Shown piece by piece: positions 10,717-19,233 of a stretch of DNA of 49,531 nucleotides (its first letter is position 1; every line of letters starts with the position of its first letter). The stretch lies in NCBI GenBank assembly GCA_021802945.1, contig JAJZRE010000013.1:1-49531 (forward strand), given 5' to 3'. The position numbers and the translations under genes were made by a program. The notes below the pieces were generated by a model that saw only the letters and a program-made list of their open reading frames with translations, had not been told where the DNA came from and did no database searches. This stretch comes from Pseudomonadota bacterium (GTDB taxonomy: Bacteria > Pseudomonadota > Gammaproteobacteria > Burkholderiales > Thiobacillaceae).

Positions 10717-11356
10717 CCTGCTGATTTTCGACTGGGACGGCACCCTGATGGATTCCGCCGGGGTGATCGTCGATTCGATCCAGCGCGCCTGCAAGGATAT
10801 CGGCCTGGCCGCGCCGAGCGCGCGCGCGTCGCGGCAGATCATCGGCCTCGGGCTGATCCAGGCGCTGCAGACGCTGCTGCCGGATCTGCCGGCCGACGAC
10901 TATCCGCGCCTGGTCGAGCGCTACCGCCACCATTATCTCGGCCGCGACGCCGACCTGCCGTTGTTCGCCGGCGTGGCCAGCGGCATCCGCGACCTGCACG
11001 GGAGCGGCTTCCAGCTGGCCGTCGCCACCGGCAAGAGCCGCATCGGCCTCGAACGCGCGCTCGCAGCCAGCGGGCTGGGGCCGTGGTTCGCCGCCACCCG
11101 CTGCGCCGACCAGACGCACTCCAAGCCGCACCCGGCGATGGTGCTGGAACTGATCGCCGAACTCGACGCCGATCCGGCCCGCACCCTGGTGATCGGCGAC
11201 ACCAGCCACGATCTCCTGATGGCGGCCAACGCCGGCGTCGCCAGCCTGGGCGTGACCTACGGCGCGCACGAGGCGGGCGACCTGCATCCGCACGCGCCGC
11301 TTGCCCTGATGGACAGTTTTGTCGAGGTGTATGCATGGCTCGCCGCGAACGCCTGA
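10700..11356 (+). CDS. HAD-superfamily phosphatase, phosphoglycolate-phosphatase-like
   Basis: A 218-residue HAD subclass IA hydrolase. Motif I is DWDGTLMDS (nucleophile D11, acid D13), motif II is the Thr in VATGKSR, motif III is the Lys in HSKPHP, and motif IV is VIGDTSHDLLMA. The cap domain between motifs I and II is helical, as in Gph and PpaX. It lies inside the rluC-HAD-Rieske-sppA run, overlapping both neighbours. The true substrate is not readable; phosphoglycolate or another small phosphate ester is the usual guess. Confidence 0.85.
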   Translation: MPKQFDLLIFDWDGTLMDSAGVIVDSIQRACKDIGLAAPSARASRQIIGLGLIQALQTLLPDLPADDYPRLVERYRHHYLGRDADLPLFAGVASGIRDLHGSGFQLAVATGKSRIGLERALAASGLGPWFAATRCADQTHSKPHPAMVLELIAELDADPARTLVIGDTSHDLLMAANAGVASLGVTYGAHEAGDLHPHAPLALMDSFVEVYAWLAANA

Positions 11357-11685
11357 TCTGCGCCGCCAGCGATCTCGCGGATCTGGGACGCGGGGTGCGT
11401 TTCGAACTGATCCGTTTCGGCCAGCCGCGGCAGGCCTTCGTGGTGCGCTACGACGGCCAGCCGCGCGCCTTCCTCAACCAGTGCGGCCACGTGCCGGTGG
11501 AACTCGACTGGCAGGAGGGCGAATTCTTCGACCACTCGCGGCTATACTTGATCTGCTCCACCCACGGCGCGCTCTACCATCCCGCAAGCGGACACTGCGT
11601 CGGCGGACGCTGTGCCGGGCGCGGCCTGATCCCGGTCCCGGTCGTCGAACGCGACGGCCATGTTTATCTGATGGAAGAACAATGA
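11335..11685 (+). CDS. small Rieske [2Fe-2S] protein
   Basis: A 116-residue single-domain Rieske ferredoxin-like protein. The cluster ligands are C50/H52 (NQCGHVP) and C74/H77 (CSTHGALYHP). There is no membrane anchor and no oxygenase domain. The ATG at 11335 lies inside the end of the HAD gene, and the stop overlaps the sppA start as ATGA, so translation is probably coupled. It could pass electrons to an unidentified redox partner; no oxygenase or reductase is nearby. Possible function remains open. Confidence 0.85.
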   Translation: MARRERLICAASDLADLGRGVRFELIRFGQPRQAFVVRYDGQPRAFLNQCGHVPVELDWQEGEFFDHSRLYLICSTHGALYHPASGHCVGGRCAGRGLIPVPVVERDGHVYLMEEQ

Positions 11686-12620
11686 GTGAACCCACCCCCA
11701 ATTGGGAACGTGAAGTCCTGGAAAAACTGGCGCTGTCGGCGATCCAGGAGCAGCGCCGCAGCCGCCACTGGAGCATCCTGTTCAAGACGCTGGGCTTCCT
11801 GTATCTCTTCATCATTCTGTTCCTCGCGGCCGGCTGGTTCGGGTCGGACGGCGTGTCCATCAAGGCCCACACCGCGCTGGTCGATCTGCAGGGCGAGATC
11901 GCGGCCGACAAGGCCAGTGCAGATACGGTGATCGCCAGCCTGCAGAGCGCCTTCGACGACAAGAAGACCAAGGGCGTGGTCCTGCGCATCAACAGTCCCG
12001 GCGGCAGCCCGGTCCAGGCCGGCCAGATCCATGACGAGATCAAGCGCCTGCGTGCCCTGCATCCGGACATTCCGCTGTACGTCGTGGTGGACGACATCTG
12101 CGCCTCGGGCGGCTATTACGTCGCCGTCGCGGCCGACAGGATTTTCGTCGACAAGGCCAGCATCGTCGGCTCCATCGGCGTGCTGATGGACGGCTTCGGC
12201 TTCACCCAGACCATGCAGAAGCTCGGCGTCGAACGCCGCCTGCTCACCGCGGGCGTCAACAAGGGCTTCCTCGATCCCTTCTCGCCGCTCGATCCCAAGC
12301 AGGAAGCCTATGCCAGGCAGATGCTGGAAGAAATCCACGGCCAGTTCATCAACGTGGTGAAGGAAGGCCGCGGCAAGCGCCTGAAGGAAACCCCCGAGAT
12401 GTTCAGCGGCCTGGTGTGGAGCGGCGAAAAGAGCATCGGGCTAGGCCTGGCCGACGGCTACGGCACCGTTGAATCGGTCGCGCGCGACGTCATCAAGGCC
12501 GAGGACATCGTCGACTTCACCCAGCACGAGGGCCTCGCCGAACGGCTCGCCGGGCGCCTGGGCGCATCGATGGCGGCGGTGCTGACGCCCTTCGAAAAAG
12601 CAGGCGTCACCCTGCGTTGA
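11682..12620 (+). CDS. sppA: signal peptide peptidase SppA, short form (S49 family)
   Basis: A 312-residue membrane serine protease that clears leftover signal peptides. A transmembrane segment spans about residues 31-52, with the catalytic domain outside the cytoplasmic membrane. Nucleophile S142 lies in CASGGYY and the general-base K194 in GVNKGFLDP. The 52-residue spacing equals that of the characterised short SppA enzymes. About half the length of E. coli SppA, as expected for the tetra/octameric short form. The start ATG overlaps the Rieske stop (ATGA), and the stop overlaps the rof start (TTGA). Confidence 0.93.
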   Translation: MSEPTPNWEREVLEKLALSAIQEQRRSRHWSILFKTLGFLYLFIILFLAAGWFGSDGVSIKAHTALVDLQGEIAADKASADTVIASLQSAFDDKKTKGVVLRINSPGGSPVQAGQIHDEIKRLRALHPDIPLYVVVDDICASGGYYVAVAADRIFVDKASIVGSIGVLMDGFGFTQTMQKLGVERRLLTAGVNKGFLDPFSPLDPKQEAYARQMLEEIHGQFINVVKEGRGKRLKETPEMFSGLVWSGEKSIGLGLADGYGTVESVARDVIKAEDIVDFTQHEGLAERLAGRLGASMAAVLTPFEKAGVTLR

Positions 12621-12826
12621 GCGATTACCGGCCGATCGCCTGCGCCGATCACGAGCGGCTGGAATTCGCTGCGCTCACGAAGCAGTGGCTCGATGTGACG
12701 GTGGACGGTGTCGCGCAACGCCTGCTGCCGCTGGATGTGTACACCCGCGACGGCGCCGAATGGCTGCAGGCGCAAACCGGAGCGGGCGACGTGGTCACGC
12801 TCAGGCTCGATGCGCTGACATTCTGA
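12617..12826 (+). CDS. rof: Rho-binding antiterminator (Rof/YaeO family)
   Basis: A 69-residue protein whose start, SDYRPIACADHERLEFAA, matches the conserved opening of Rof/YaeO, followed by the small beta-barrel pattern ending VTLRLDALTF. E. coli Rof binds Rho hexamers and blocks RNA entry, relieving Rho-dependent termination. The start is a TTG overlapping the sppA stop (TTGA, 12617-12620). It is convergent with the methyltransferase gene 10 bp away, with no clear intrinsic terminator between. The family call rests on the N-terminal signature and size. Confidence 0.75.
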   Translation: MSDYRPIACADHERLEFAALTKQWLDVTVDGVAQRLLPLDVYTRDGAEWLQAQTGAGDVVTLRLDALTF

Positions 12827-12836
12827 CGGCCGTTGT

Positions 12837-13544
12837 TTAGACAGCGATCCCGAATACGACCAGCCGGTCCTTGAGCGCATCGGCCTGCCCGCGCCAGTTC
12901 CTGGCGCTACGGGTCTGGATCAGCTGGCTCGGCAGGCTGAGATCGGCGCCAACGCTGACGAGCGTATCGGGCGACAGGGCGGCGGCGAGGGCCTCCAGCA
13001 GGGCGGCGCTGCGGTAGGGCGTTTCGATGAAGAGCTGGGTGGCGCGGTCGCGGCGCGCGGTTTTTTCGAGTTCGCGGATGGCCTGGCTGCGCTCGGGTTC
13101 CTTGGCGGGCAGGTAGCCGTGGAAGGCGAAGCGCTGTCCGCCCAGGCCCGAGGCCATCAGCGCCAGCAGGATAGCCGAGGGGCCAATCAGCGGCACCACG
13201 CGAATAGCCGCGCGATGCGCGGCCAGGACCAGCGCCGCGCCGGGGTCGGCCACCGCCGGGCAGCCCGCTTCCGACAGCAGGCCGACGTCGTGGCCGGCCT
13301 TGAGCGGGGCCAGCAGCGGGGCGATTGCGGTGGCCGGCGTGTGTTCGTTCAACTCCTCGATCCGCAGCGCCTGGATCGGCTGCGGATGGCCCATCGCCTT
13401 CAGGTGCGCACGCGCGGTCTTGGCGCGTTCGACGACGAAGTGATCGAGCCGGCGCGCGACCGCGAGCGTGTCGGGCGGCAGGCAGGCTTCCGGGCTGACG
13501 GCCCCGAGCGGGACCGGGATGAGATAGAGGGTGCCTGCCGTCAT
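12837..13544 (-). CDS. SAM-dependent methyltransferase, RsmI/tetrapyrrole-methylase fold
   Basis: A 235-residue member of the SIROHEME/tetrapyrrole methylase superfamily, closest in pattern to RsmI-type 16S rRNA 2'-O-ribose methyltransferases. It shows LYLIPVPLG at the start, LLSEAGCPAVADPGAALV (RsmI has SDAGTPxISDPG) and VPLIGPSAILLALMASGL. It is shorter than RsmI (about 280) and diverges in the SAM-binding DAG motif, where EAG replaces it, so it looks like a paralogue rather than RsmI itself. It overlaps maf by 4 bp and ends the pyc-maf operon. Substrate unknown. Confidence 0.75.
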   Translation of the reverse strand: MTAGTLYLIPVPLGAVSPEACLPPDTLAVARRLDHFVVERAKTARAHLKAMGHPQPIQALRIEELNEHTPATAIAPLLAPLKAGHDVGLLSEAGCPAVADPGAALVLAAHRAAIRVVPLIGPSAILLALMASGLGGQRFAFHGYLPAKEPERSQAIRELEKTARRDRATQLFIETPYRSAALLEALAAALSPDTLVSVGADLSLPSQLIQTRSARNWRGQADALKDRLVVFGIAV

Positions 13545-14119
13545 GCAAGGACGTCCACGCCCTCGTTGGCGAGCATCTCGGTCAGCGCCATCAGCGGCAG
13601 GCCGATCAGCGCGGTGGGGTCGGGGCTGTCCATGCGTTTCATCAGGGCGATGCCGAGCGATTCGCTCTTCGCCGAGCCCGCGCAGTCGTAGGGCTGTTCC
13701 TTGTGCAGATAGGCGGCGATCTGCGCGTCGGTCAGCGGCCGGATGTGCACGACGGTCGGCACGTCGCGCGTCTGGGTATGGCCGGTGCGGCTGTTCAGCA
13801 GCGTCAGCGCGGTGTGGAATACCATGGCCTTGCCCTGCATCTTCTTCAGCTGCGCAAAGGCCTTGTCGAAGTTGCCGGGCTTGCCGAGTTGCTCGTCGTC
13901 GAGCATCAGCACCTGGTCGGAGCCGATGATCAACGCGTCGGGATACGCGGATGCCGCAGCCTGCGCCTTCAGCACCGACAGGCGCAGCGCGGTGGCCGAA
14001 GGCGTTTCATTCGGCAGCGGGGTTTCATCGACGTCGGGCGCCAGAGTGTCGAACGGGACATGCAGACGCGACAGCAACTCGCGCCGGTAGCGCGAGGTGG
14101 AGGCAAGGACCAGCTTCAT
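13541..14119 (-). CDS. Maf-family nucleotide pyrophosphatase, YceF type
   Basis: A 192-residue Maf protein hydrolysing non-canonical or methylated NTPs. It opens with VLASTSRYRRELL, has the substrate/metal pocket DVDETPLP and GSDQVLMLD with the catalytic Asp, and GKPGNFDKA. The pattern fits the YceF (7-methyl-GTP) branch better than the YhdE (dTTP/UTP) branch. Junctions on both sides overlap by 4 bp (ATGA-type coupling), placing it in the pycA-pycB-maf-methyltransferase operon. The metabolic link with pyruvate carboxylase is not obvious. Confidence 0.88.
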   Translation of the reverse strand: MKLVLASTSRYRRELLSRLHVPFDTLAPDVDETPLPNETPSATALRLSVLKAQAAASAYPDALIIGSDQVLMLDDEQLGKPGNFDKAFAQLKKMQGKAMVFHTALTLLNSRTGHTQTRDVPTVVHIRPLTDAQIAAYLHKEQPYDCAGSAKSESLGIALMKRMDSPDPTALIGLPLMALTEMLANEGVDVLA

Positions 14120-15960
14120 TCGGGCTGAATTTCGACCAGCGCCATGTCGGGCGTCACCGCATCGCCCTTCTGCGCGAAGATGCTGATGACGATGCCGGCG
14201 ATCGGCGCCTGCACCTCGTTCTCCATCTTCATCGCCTCGATCACCAGCACGCCGTCGCCGGCCTTGACCTTCTGGCCGATCTTCACCAGCACGTCGACGA
14301 TGGTGCCGGGCATGGCGGCGGTGACGTGGCCGGGGTGGCTGGCGCGCGGCTTCTGGCCTGGCGCGGGCGCGGCGGCGGCCTTGCGCGGCGCGCTGTCGCT
14401 GCCGGCGGGCACCGCGACCTCGTTCAGCGGCTCGACCAGCACTTCTTCCGAGACGCCGTCGATCGACACGAAATAGGGGCGCTGGGTGGCGTCGGTGCGG
14501 CCGCTGCCCGACAGCTTGATGTGATAGGTCTCGCCGTGCAGCGTGATCCTGAATTCGTCGGCGGCGTAGCGCGGCGCGCTCTCTTCCCGCGACGCGCCCG
14601 GCGGCAGCAGCTGTTCAGGCTTGAGGCTGCCGGCCGCGCGTTCCTGCAGCCAGGTCTTGCCGATCTCGGGGAACATGGCGTACGTCAGCACGTCCTCGTC
14701 GGATTTGGCCACGCCCTCGATTTCGGCGCGCAGCTTGTCGAGTTCGTCGGCGATCAGGTCGGCCGGCCGGCAGGTGGTGACCTCGAGGTCGCCGATGGCG
14801 AGCTTGCGCACCTCCTCGTTGACGTGGCCCGGCGCCTTGCCATAGCGGCCCTGCAGGTAGAGCTTCACCTCGTTGGTGACCGATTTGTAGCGCTCGCCGG
14901 TGAGCACGTTCAGCGCGGCCTGGGTGCCGACGATCTGCGAGGTGGGCGTGACCAGCGGCGGGTAGCCGAGGTCCTGCCGCACCCGCGGAATTTCCTCGAG
15001 CACGGCATCCATGCGGTCGAGCGCGCCCTGTTCCTTCATCTGGTTGGCCAGGTTGGAAATCATCCCGCCCGGCACCTGGTTGATCAGCACGCGGGTGTCG
15101 GTGCCGGTGAAGGCCGATTCGAACTGCCAGTATTTCTTGCGCACCTCCTTGAAGTAGGCCGAGATTTCCTCGATCAGCGGCAGCGACAGCCCGGTGTCGT
15201 AGGCGGTGCCGGCGAGCGCGGCGACCAGACTCTGCGTGGTGGGGTGGCTGGCGCCCTCGGCAAACGCGCCGACGCTGGTGTCGATGAGGGTGGCGCCTGC
15301 TTCCACCGCCTTCAGATGCGTCATGTGCGCGAGGCCGGAGGTGGCGTGGCTGTGGGTGTGGATCGGCAGATGCGTGGCCTCGCGGATCGCGCACACCAGG
15401 TCGTACGCCGTATAGGGGGTGAGCAGGCCCGCCATGTCCTTGATCGCGATGGTGTCGCAGCCCATCTCGGTCAGTGCCTTGGCGAGCCCGACGAAATGCG
15501 GGATGTCATGCACCGGGCTGGTCGTATAGCAGACCGCGCCTTCGGCATGCTTGCCGGCGGCCTTCACCGCTTCGATCGAGACGCGCAGGTTGCGCATGTC
15601 GTTCATCGCATCGAACACGCGGAACACGTCGACGCCGTTGTCGGCCGACTTCTGCACGAAGGCCCGCACCACGTCGTCGGAATAATTGCGGTAGCCCAGG
15701 AGGTTCTGCCCGCGCAGCAGCATCTGGATGCGCGTGTTGGGCAGGGCCTTCCTGAGCTTGCGCAGGCGTTCCCACGGGTCCTCGCGCAGGAAACGCACGC
15801 AGGCATCGAAGGTGGCGCCGCCCCAGGCCTCGAGCGACCAGAAGCCGACCGAATCGAGCTTGCCGCAGATCGGCAGCATGTCTTCCGTGCGCATGCGGGT
15901 GGCGATGAGCGACTGGTGGCCGTCGCGCAGGACGAGATCGGTGATGTGTACTTGTGCCAT
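14116..15960 (-). CDS. pycB: pyruvate carboxylase subunit B (carboxyltransferase plus biotin carrier)
   Basis: A 614-residue protein with the HMGL-like carboxyltransferase barrel first (DLVLRDGHQSLIATRMRTEDM, metal-site HTHSHATSGLAHMTHL) and a biotinyl domain last. The biotin-accepting lysine is K578 in IEAMKMENE. The sequence also fits the oxaloacetate decarboxylase alpha subunit (OadA). The biotin carboxylase gene 3 bp upstream and the absence of OadB/OadG membrane partners favour the two-subunit pyruvate carboxylase, which makes oxaloacetate to replenish the TCA cycle. An Ala/Pro-rich linker around residues 520-545 joins the domains. Confidence 0.88.
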   Translation of the reverse strand: MAQVHITDLVLRDGHQSLIATRMRTEDMLPICGKLDSVGFWSLEAWGGATFDACVRFLREDPWERLRKLRKALPNTRIQMLLRGQNLLGYRNYSDDVVRAFVQKSADNGVDVFRVFDAMNDMRNLRVSIEAVKAAGKHAEGAVCYTTSPVHDIPHFVGLAKALTEMGCDTIAIKDMAGLLTPYTAYDLVCAIREATHLPIHTHSHATSGLAHMTHLKAVEAGATLIDTSVGAFAEGASHPTTQSLVAALAGTAYDTGLSLPLIEEISAYFKEVRKKYWQFESAFTGTDTRVLINQVPGGMISNLANQMKEQGALDRMDAVLEEIPRVRQDLGYPPLVTPTSQIVGTQAALNVLTGERYKSVTNEVKLYLQGRYGKAPGHVNEEVRKLAIGDLEVTTCRPADLIADELDKLRAEIEGVAKSDEDVLTYAMFPEIGKTWLQERAAGSLKPEQLLPPGASREESAPRYAADEFRITLHGETYHIKLSGSGRTDATQRPYFVSIDGVSEEVLVEPLNEVAVPAGSDSAPRKAAAAPAPGQKPRASHPGHVTAAMPGTIVDVLVKIGQKVKAGDGVLVIEAMKMENEVQAPIAGIVISIFAQKGDAVTPDMALVEIQPE

Positions 15961-15963
15961 GGA

Positions 15964-17382
15964 TTACAACCCCTGATGCGCGGCAATGGCCGCAGCAATG
16001 GCTGCTGCGATCACTTCCGGCGGTTTCTTTTCGGTGTAGCGGGTGAGTTCGGGGTGCATTTCGACGAAGCTGGTGTTGAAACGCCCACTGCGGAACTCGG
16101 GATTTTTCAGGATTTCCTGGTAATAGGGAATGGTCGTCTTCACGCCGTACACCAGCATGTCGGCGAGCGCGCGGCGGCCGCGCTCGACCGCGGATTCCCA
16201 GGTGAGGTTCCATACCGTCAGCTTGGCGCACATCGAATCGAAGTAGGGCGGGATGACATAGTCGGTGTAGATCGCCGCATCCACCCGCACCCCGGGGCCG
16301 CCCGGCGAGTAATAGCGCGTGATGCGGCCGAGGCTGGGCAGGAACTCGTTCTTCGGGTCCTCGGCGTTGACGCGGAATTCGATGGCGTAGCCGCGATGCG
16401 CGATGTCTTCCTGCTTGTACTGCAGCGGCAGGCCGGAGGCGATGCGGATCTGCTCCTGCACGATGTCGACGCCGGTGATGGTCTCGGTGATCGGGTGCTC
16501 GACCTGCAGGCGGGTGTTCATCTCCATGAAATAGAACTGGTTGTCCTGGTCGAGCAGGAATTCCACCGTGCCGGCATTGACGTAACCCACCGCCTTGGCG
16601 GCGCGCACGGCGAGCTTGCCGATGTACTGGCGCTGCGCCTCGGTCAGCTGCGGGCTCGGCGCGATCTCGATGAGTTTCTGGTTGCGCCGCTGGATCGAAC
16701 AGTCGCGCTCGAACAGGTGGATGATGTTGCCCTGCGTGTCGCCGAGGATCTGCACCTCGATGTGCTTGGGCTGGACCACGCATTTCTCGACGAAGACCTC
16801 GGGCTTGCCGAAGGCCTTGCTGGCTTCGGACACCACGCGGTCGTAGTTTTTCAGCAGCTCGTCCTCGCTGTCGCAGCGGCGGATGCCGCGCCCGCCGCCG
16901 CCGTTGGTCGCCTTGAGCATGACCGGATAGCCGATCCTGTCGGCCAGCGCACGCGCTTCCTCGACGTTCTCCAGGTTGTGGTCCGATCCCGGCACCACCG
17001 GGATGCCGGCGGCGATCATGGCGTTGCGCGCCTGGATCTTGTCGCCCATGCGGCGGATCACCTCGGGCGAGGGGCCGATGAAGCGGATGCCGCGGCGCGC
17101 GCAGATGGTGGCGAGGTCGGGGTTCTCGGAGAGGAAACCGTAGCCCGGATGCAGCGCATCGCAGCCCGACGCGGCCGCCAGGTTGACCAGGGTGTGCGCG
17201 TTCAGATAGCCGAGGATGGGGTCCTTGCCGATGTGGTAGGCCTCGTCGGCTTTCTTGACGTGAAGCGCGTAGCGGTCGGCGTCGGTATAGATGGCGACCG
17301 ACTTGATGCCCAGTTCGGCACAGGCGCGCACGATGCGGACGGCGATCTCGCCCCGGTTGGCGACCAGTATTTTCTTAAGCAT
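15964..17382 (-). CDS. pycA: pyruvate carboxylase subunit A (biotin carboxylase)
   Basis: A 472-residue ATP-grasp biotin carboxylase that carboxylates the biotin on PycB with bicarbonate and ATP. It begins with KKILVANRGEIAVRIVRA, has the Gly-rich ATP loop KATNGGGGRGIRR, and MEMNTRLQVEHPITE with the catalytic Glu/Asn/Arg. It is about 20 residues longer than typical AccC, with an extended C-terminus (KKPPEVIAAAIAAAIAAHQ) as in PycA proteins. First gene of the pycA-pycB-maf-methyltransferase operon, divergent from yceD. An AccC identity is less likely because no accB is adjacent. Confidence 0.88.
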   Translation of the reverse strand: MLKKILVANRGEIAVRIVRACAELGIKSVAIYTDADRYALHVKKADEAYHIGKDPILGYLNAHTLVNLAAASGCDALHPGYGFLSENPDLATICARRGIRFIGPSPEVIRRMGDKIQARNAMIAAGIPVVPGSDHNLENVEEARALADRIGYPVMLKATNGGGGRGIRRCDSEDELLKNYDRVVSEASKAFGKPEVFVEKCVVQPKHIEVQILGDTQGNIIHLFERDCSIQRRNQKLIEIAPSPQLTEAQRQYIGKLAVRAAKAVGYVNAGTVEFLLDQDNQFYFMEMNTRLQVEHPITETITGVDIVQEQIRIASGLPLQYKQEDIAHRGYAIEFRVNAEDPKNEFLPSLGRITRYYSPGGPGVRVDAAIYTDYVIPPYFDSMCAKLTVWNLTWESAVERGRRALADMLVYGVKTTIPYYQEILKNPEFRSGRFNTSFVEMHPELTRYTEKKPPEVIAAAIAAAIAAHQGL

Positions 17383-17416
17383 GGACTCGCCTGAAGTTGG
17401 GATGGATGGGGTTTCT

Positions 17417-17445
17417 TTGACAAAAAGAACGCGAAATCATATCAT
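17417..17445 (+). promoter_or_regulatory. sigma-70 promoter of the yceD-rpmF-plsX-fab run
   Basis: Perfect -35 TTGACA (17417-17422), a 17-bp spacer, and -10 TATCAT (17440-17445). Predicted start near 17452, about 37 bases before yceD. The strongest sigma-70 match seen in the window, fitting a highly expressed ribosomal-protein and lipid operon. Confidence 0.7.
17436..17444 (-). promoter_or_regulatory. extended -10 promoter element for pycA
   Basis: Read on the minus strand, TGATATGAT is an extended -10 (TGnTATGAT) about 54 bases before the pycA start. It overlaps the -10 box of the divergent yceD promoter, so the two are probably mutually exclusive. No good -35 was seen, which extended -10 promoters tolerate. 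Confidence 0.4.
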
Positions 17446-17488
17446 TGCGGGCTAATGTTGTTGGCCATATCAACCGGGGTGCTTCGCC

Positions 17489-17920
17489 ATGCTTCAGGCT
17501 GTTGAAGTCGATCCGTGGCGTTTTTGCAGGGATGCACAGTCGTGGGAAATCCAGTCCGATGTGGCTGCGTTTCCGCGTCTTGCCCATGAATTTACGCAAG
17601 GCACGCTGTTCTGTCGAGTCGTTGGGCGAGTGGATCGGCGTGGCAGCCTGGCCCTGCATGTGTCGATCGGCGGCGAGGTGGGGCTGACCTGCCAGCGTTG
17701 TCTGAATGGCATGCCGTATACGGTCGAGCTTGAGCGCACGCTGTATCTGGCGCGCAATGAGGCCGAGCTGGAGCGACTGGATGCGTTGCCCGACAGTGAT
17801 GCGATTCAGGCCGGCGAGCGACTGAGTCTGGTCGAACTGGTCGAGGATGAAGTGTTGTTGAGCCTGCCGCTTGCACCCAGGCACGCTGAAGGTGAATGCT
17901 CCCCGCGGGGGGCGCAGTGA
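17489..17920 (+). CDS. yceD: YceD/DUF177 family protein
   Basis: A 143-residue YceD (DUF177) protein, the usual gene directly before rpmF. It has the conserved LTCQRCLNGM cysteine pair, a central acidic region and VELVEDEVLLSLPLAP. Family members have been linked to 23S rRNA accumulation; the biochemical activity is not established. The ATG at 17489 lies about 37 bases after the predicted transcription start. It is followed after 46 bp by rpmF with a strong ribosome site. Confidence 0.88.
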   Translation: MLQAVEVDPWRFCRDAQSWEIQSDVAAFPRLAHEFTQGTLFCRVVGRVDRRGSLALHVSIGGEVGLTCQRCLNGMPYTVELERTLYLARNEAELERLDALPDSDAIQAGERLSLVELVEDEVLLSLPLAPRHAEGECSPRGAQ

Positions 17921-17966
17921 GTTTTGGGCGCCGGATTCCGGCGCCGCGATTTTTAAGGAGTAAGAA

Positions 17967-18146
17967 ATGGCAGTCCAGCAGAACAAGAAGTCCCCGTCCA
18001 AGCGTGGCATGCACCGCTCGCACGATTTCCTGACCAATCCGCCGCTGGCCGTCGAGCCGACCACGGGCGAACCCCATCTGCGCCACCATATCAGCCCCAA
18101 CGGCTTTTATCGTGGCCGCAAGGTCGTCAAGGCAAAAGGCGAATAA
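17967..18146 (+). CDS. rpmF: 50S ribosomal protein L32
   Basis: A 59-residue L32 starting [19 protein letters not shown], the family hallmark, and ending in a basic [13 protein letters not shown] tail. It lacks the zinc-binding Cys pairs found in some L32 proteins. TAAGGAG at 17954-17960 is a strong ribosome-binding site. It sits between yceD and plsX, the classic order coupling ribosome and membrane-lipid synthesis. Confidence 0.96.
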   Translation: MAVQQNKKSPSKRGMHRSHDFLTNPPLAVEPTTGEPHLRHHISPNGFYRGRKVVKAKGE

Positions 18147-18213
18147 TTTTCTTGCGTGCGTGGCCTGATGTTCACGGCCAGGCGCGATCAACTCAGCCAA
18201 CGATTCCGGCTGT

Positions 18214-19233
18214 ATGAGAAACATCACAGTCGCCATTGATGTCATGGGGGGCGATCACGGTCCCCATGTCACGGTTCCGGCGGCGATCCGTTGCCTTGCG
18301 CGCAATCCTGATCTGAACGTGATTCTGGTCGGGCCGCAGGACGTCGTCGCGGCCGAACTCAAGGCGCGACGCGCCAGGATCGGTCCCCGTCTCATCGTGC
18401 GTCACGCCAGCCAGGTGGTGGCGATGGACGAGGCGCCCGCCCTGGCCCTGCGCGGCAAGAAGGATTCCTCGATGCGCGTGGCCATCGACCTCGTCAAGTC
18501 CGGCGAGGCCGATGCCTGCGTGTCGGCCGGCAACACCGGCGCCCTGATGGCGACCGCGCGTTTCGTCCTGAAGACCCTCCCGGGGATCGATCGCCCCGCG
18601 ATCGCCGCGGTGATGCCGACGATCAAGGGCCACGCGCTGGTGCTCGACATGGGGGCCAACGTCGACTGCTCGGCCGAGCATCTGCTGCAGTTCGGGATCA
18701 TGGGCGCGATGCTGGTGTCGGCGGTCGAGCACAAACCGACTCCCAGCGTGGGCCTGCTGAACATCGGCGAGGAAGACATCAAGGGCAATGAAATGGTGAA
18801 GCAGGCCGCCGAATTGCTGCGCGACAGCCACCTGAACTTCTACGGCAACGTCGAGGGCAACGACATCTTTCTTGGCACCACCGATGTCATCGTGTGCGAC
18901 GGCTTTGTCGGCAACGTCACCCTGAAGGCGTCCGAAGGCCTCGCCAAGATGATTTCCACCACCCTCAGGGCCGAGTTCAAGCGCAATGTCCTGACCCGCA
19001 TTGCCGGCCTGATCGCCTTGCCGGTGCTGAATGCCTTCAAGCGGCGCCTCGATCCGCGGCGCTACAACGGCGCGACGCTGCTGGGGCTCAAAGGCGTGGT
19101 GGTGAAGAGCCATGGCTCGGCCGACCGCTTTGCCTTCGAGCATGCGATCGAAACCGCCAGCGACGAAGTCCGCAACAACGTGCTGAAACGCATTACCGAT
19201 CAGATCCAACTCCTGCAACGGGTAGCCGCTTGA
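18214..19233 (+). CDS. plsX: phosphate acyltransferase
   Basis: A 339-residue PlsX, which turns acyl-ACP into acyl-phosphate for PlsY-dependent phosphatidic acid synthesis. It shows the N-terminal IAVDVMGGD-type motif (here [13 protein letters not shown]), [19 protein letters not shown] and [16 protein letters not shown]. Peripheral membrane enzyme of normal length. First of the lipid genes after rpmF. Its stop overlaps the fabH TTG start (TTGA, 19230-19233). Confidence 0.96.
   Translation: MRNITVAIDVMGGDHGPHVTVPAAIRCLARNPDLNVILVGPQDVVAAELKARRARIGPRLIVRHASQVVAMDEAPALALRGKKDSSMRVAIDLVKSGEADACVSAGNTGALMATARFVLKTLPGIDRPAIAAVMPTIKGHALVLDMGANVDCSAEHLLQFGIMGAMLVSAVEHKPTPSVGLLNIGEEDIKGNEMVKQAAELLRDSHLNFYGNVEGNDIFLGTTDVIVCDGFVGNVTLKASEGLAKMISTTLRAEFKRNVLTRIAGLIALPVLNAFKRRLDPRRYNGATLLGLKGVVVKSHGSADRFAFEHAIETASDEVRNNVLKRITDQIQLLQRVAA

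Noticed and set aside
14116-15960. Sodium-pumping oxaloacetate decarboxylase
   Set aside because: No OadB or OadG genes nearby, and a biotin carboxylase subunit is directly upstream, so pyruvate carboxylase fits better.
13951-17394. Plus-strand 1147-codon open frame
   Set aside because: Antisense to maf, pycB and pycA, all of which have intact motifs in their own frames.
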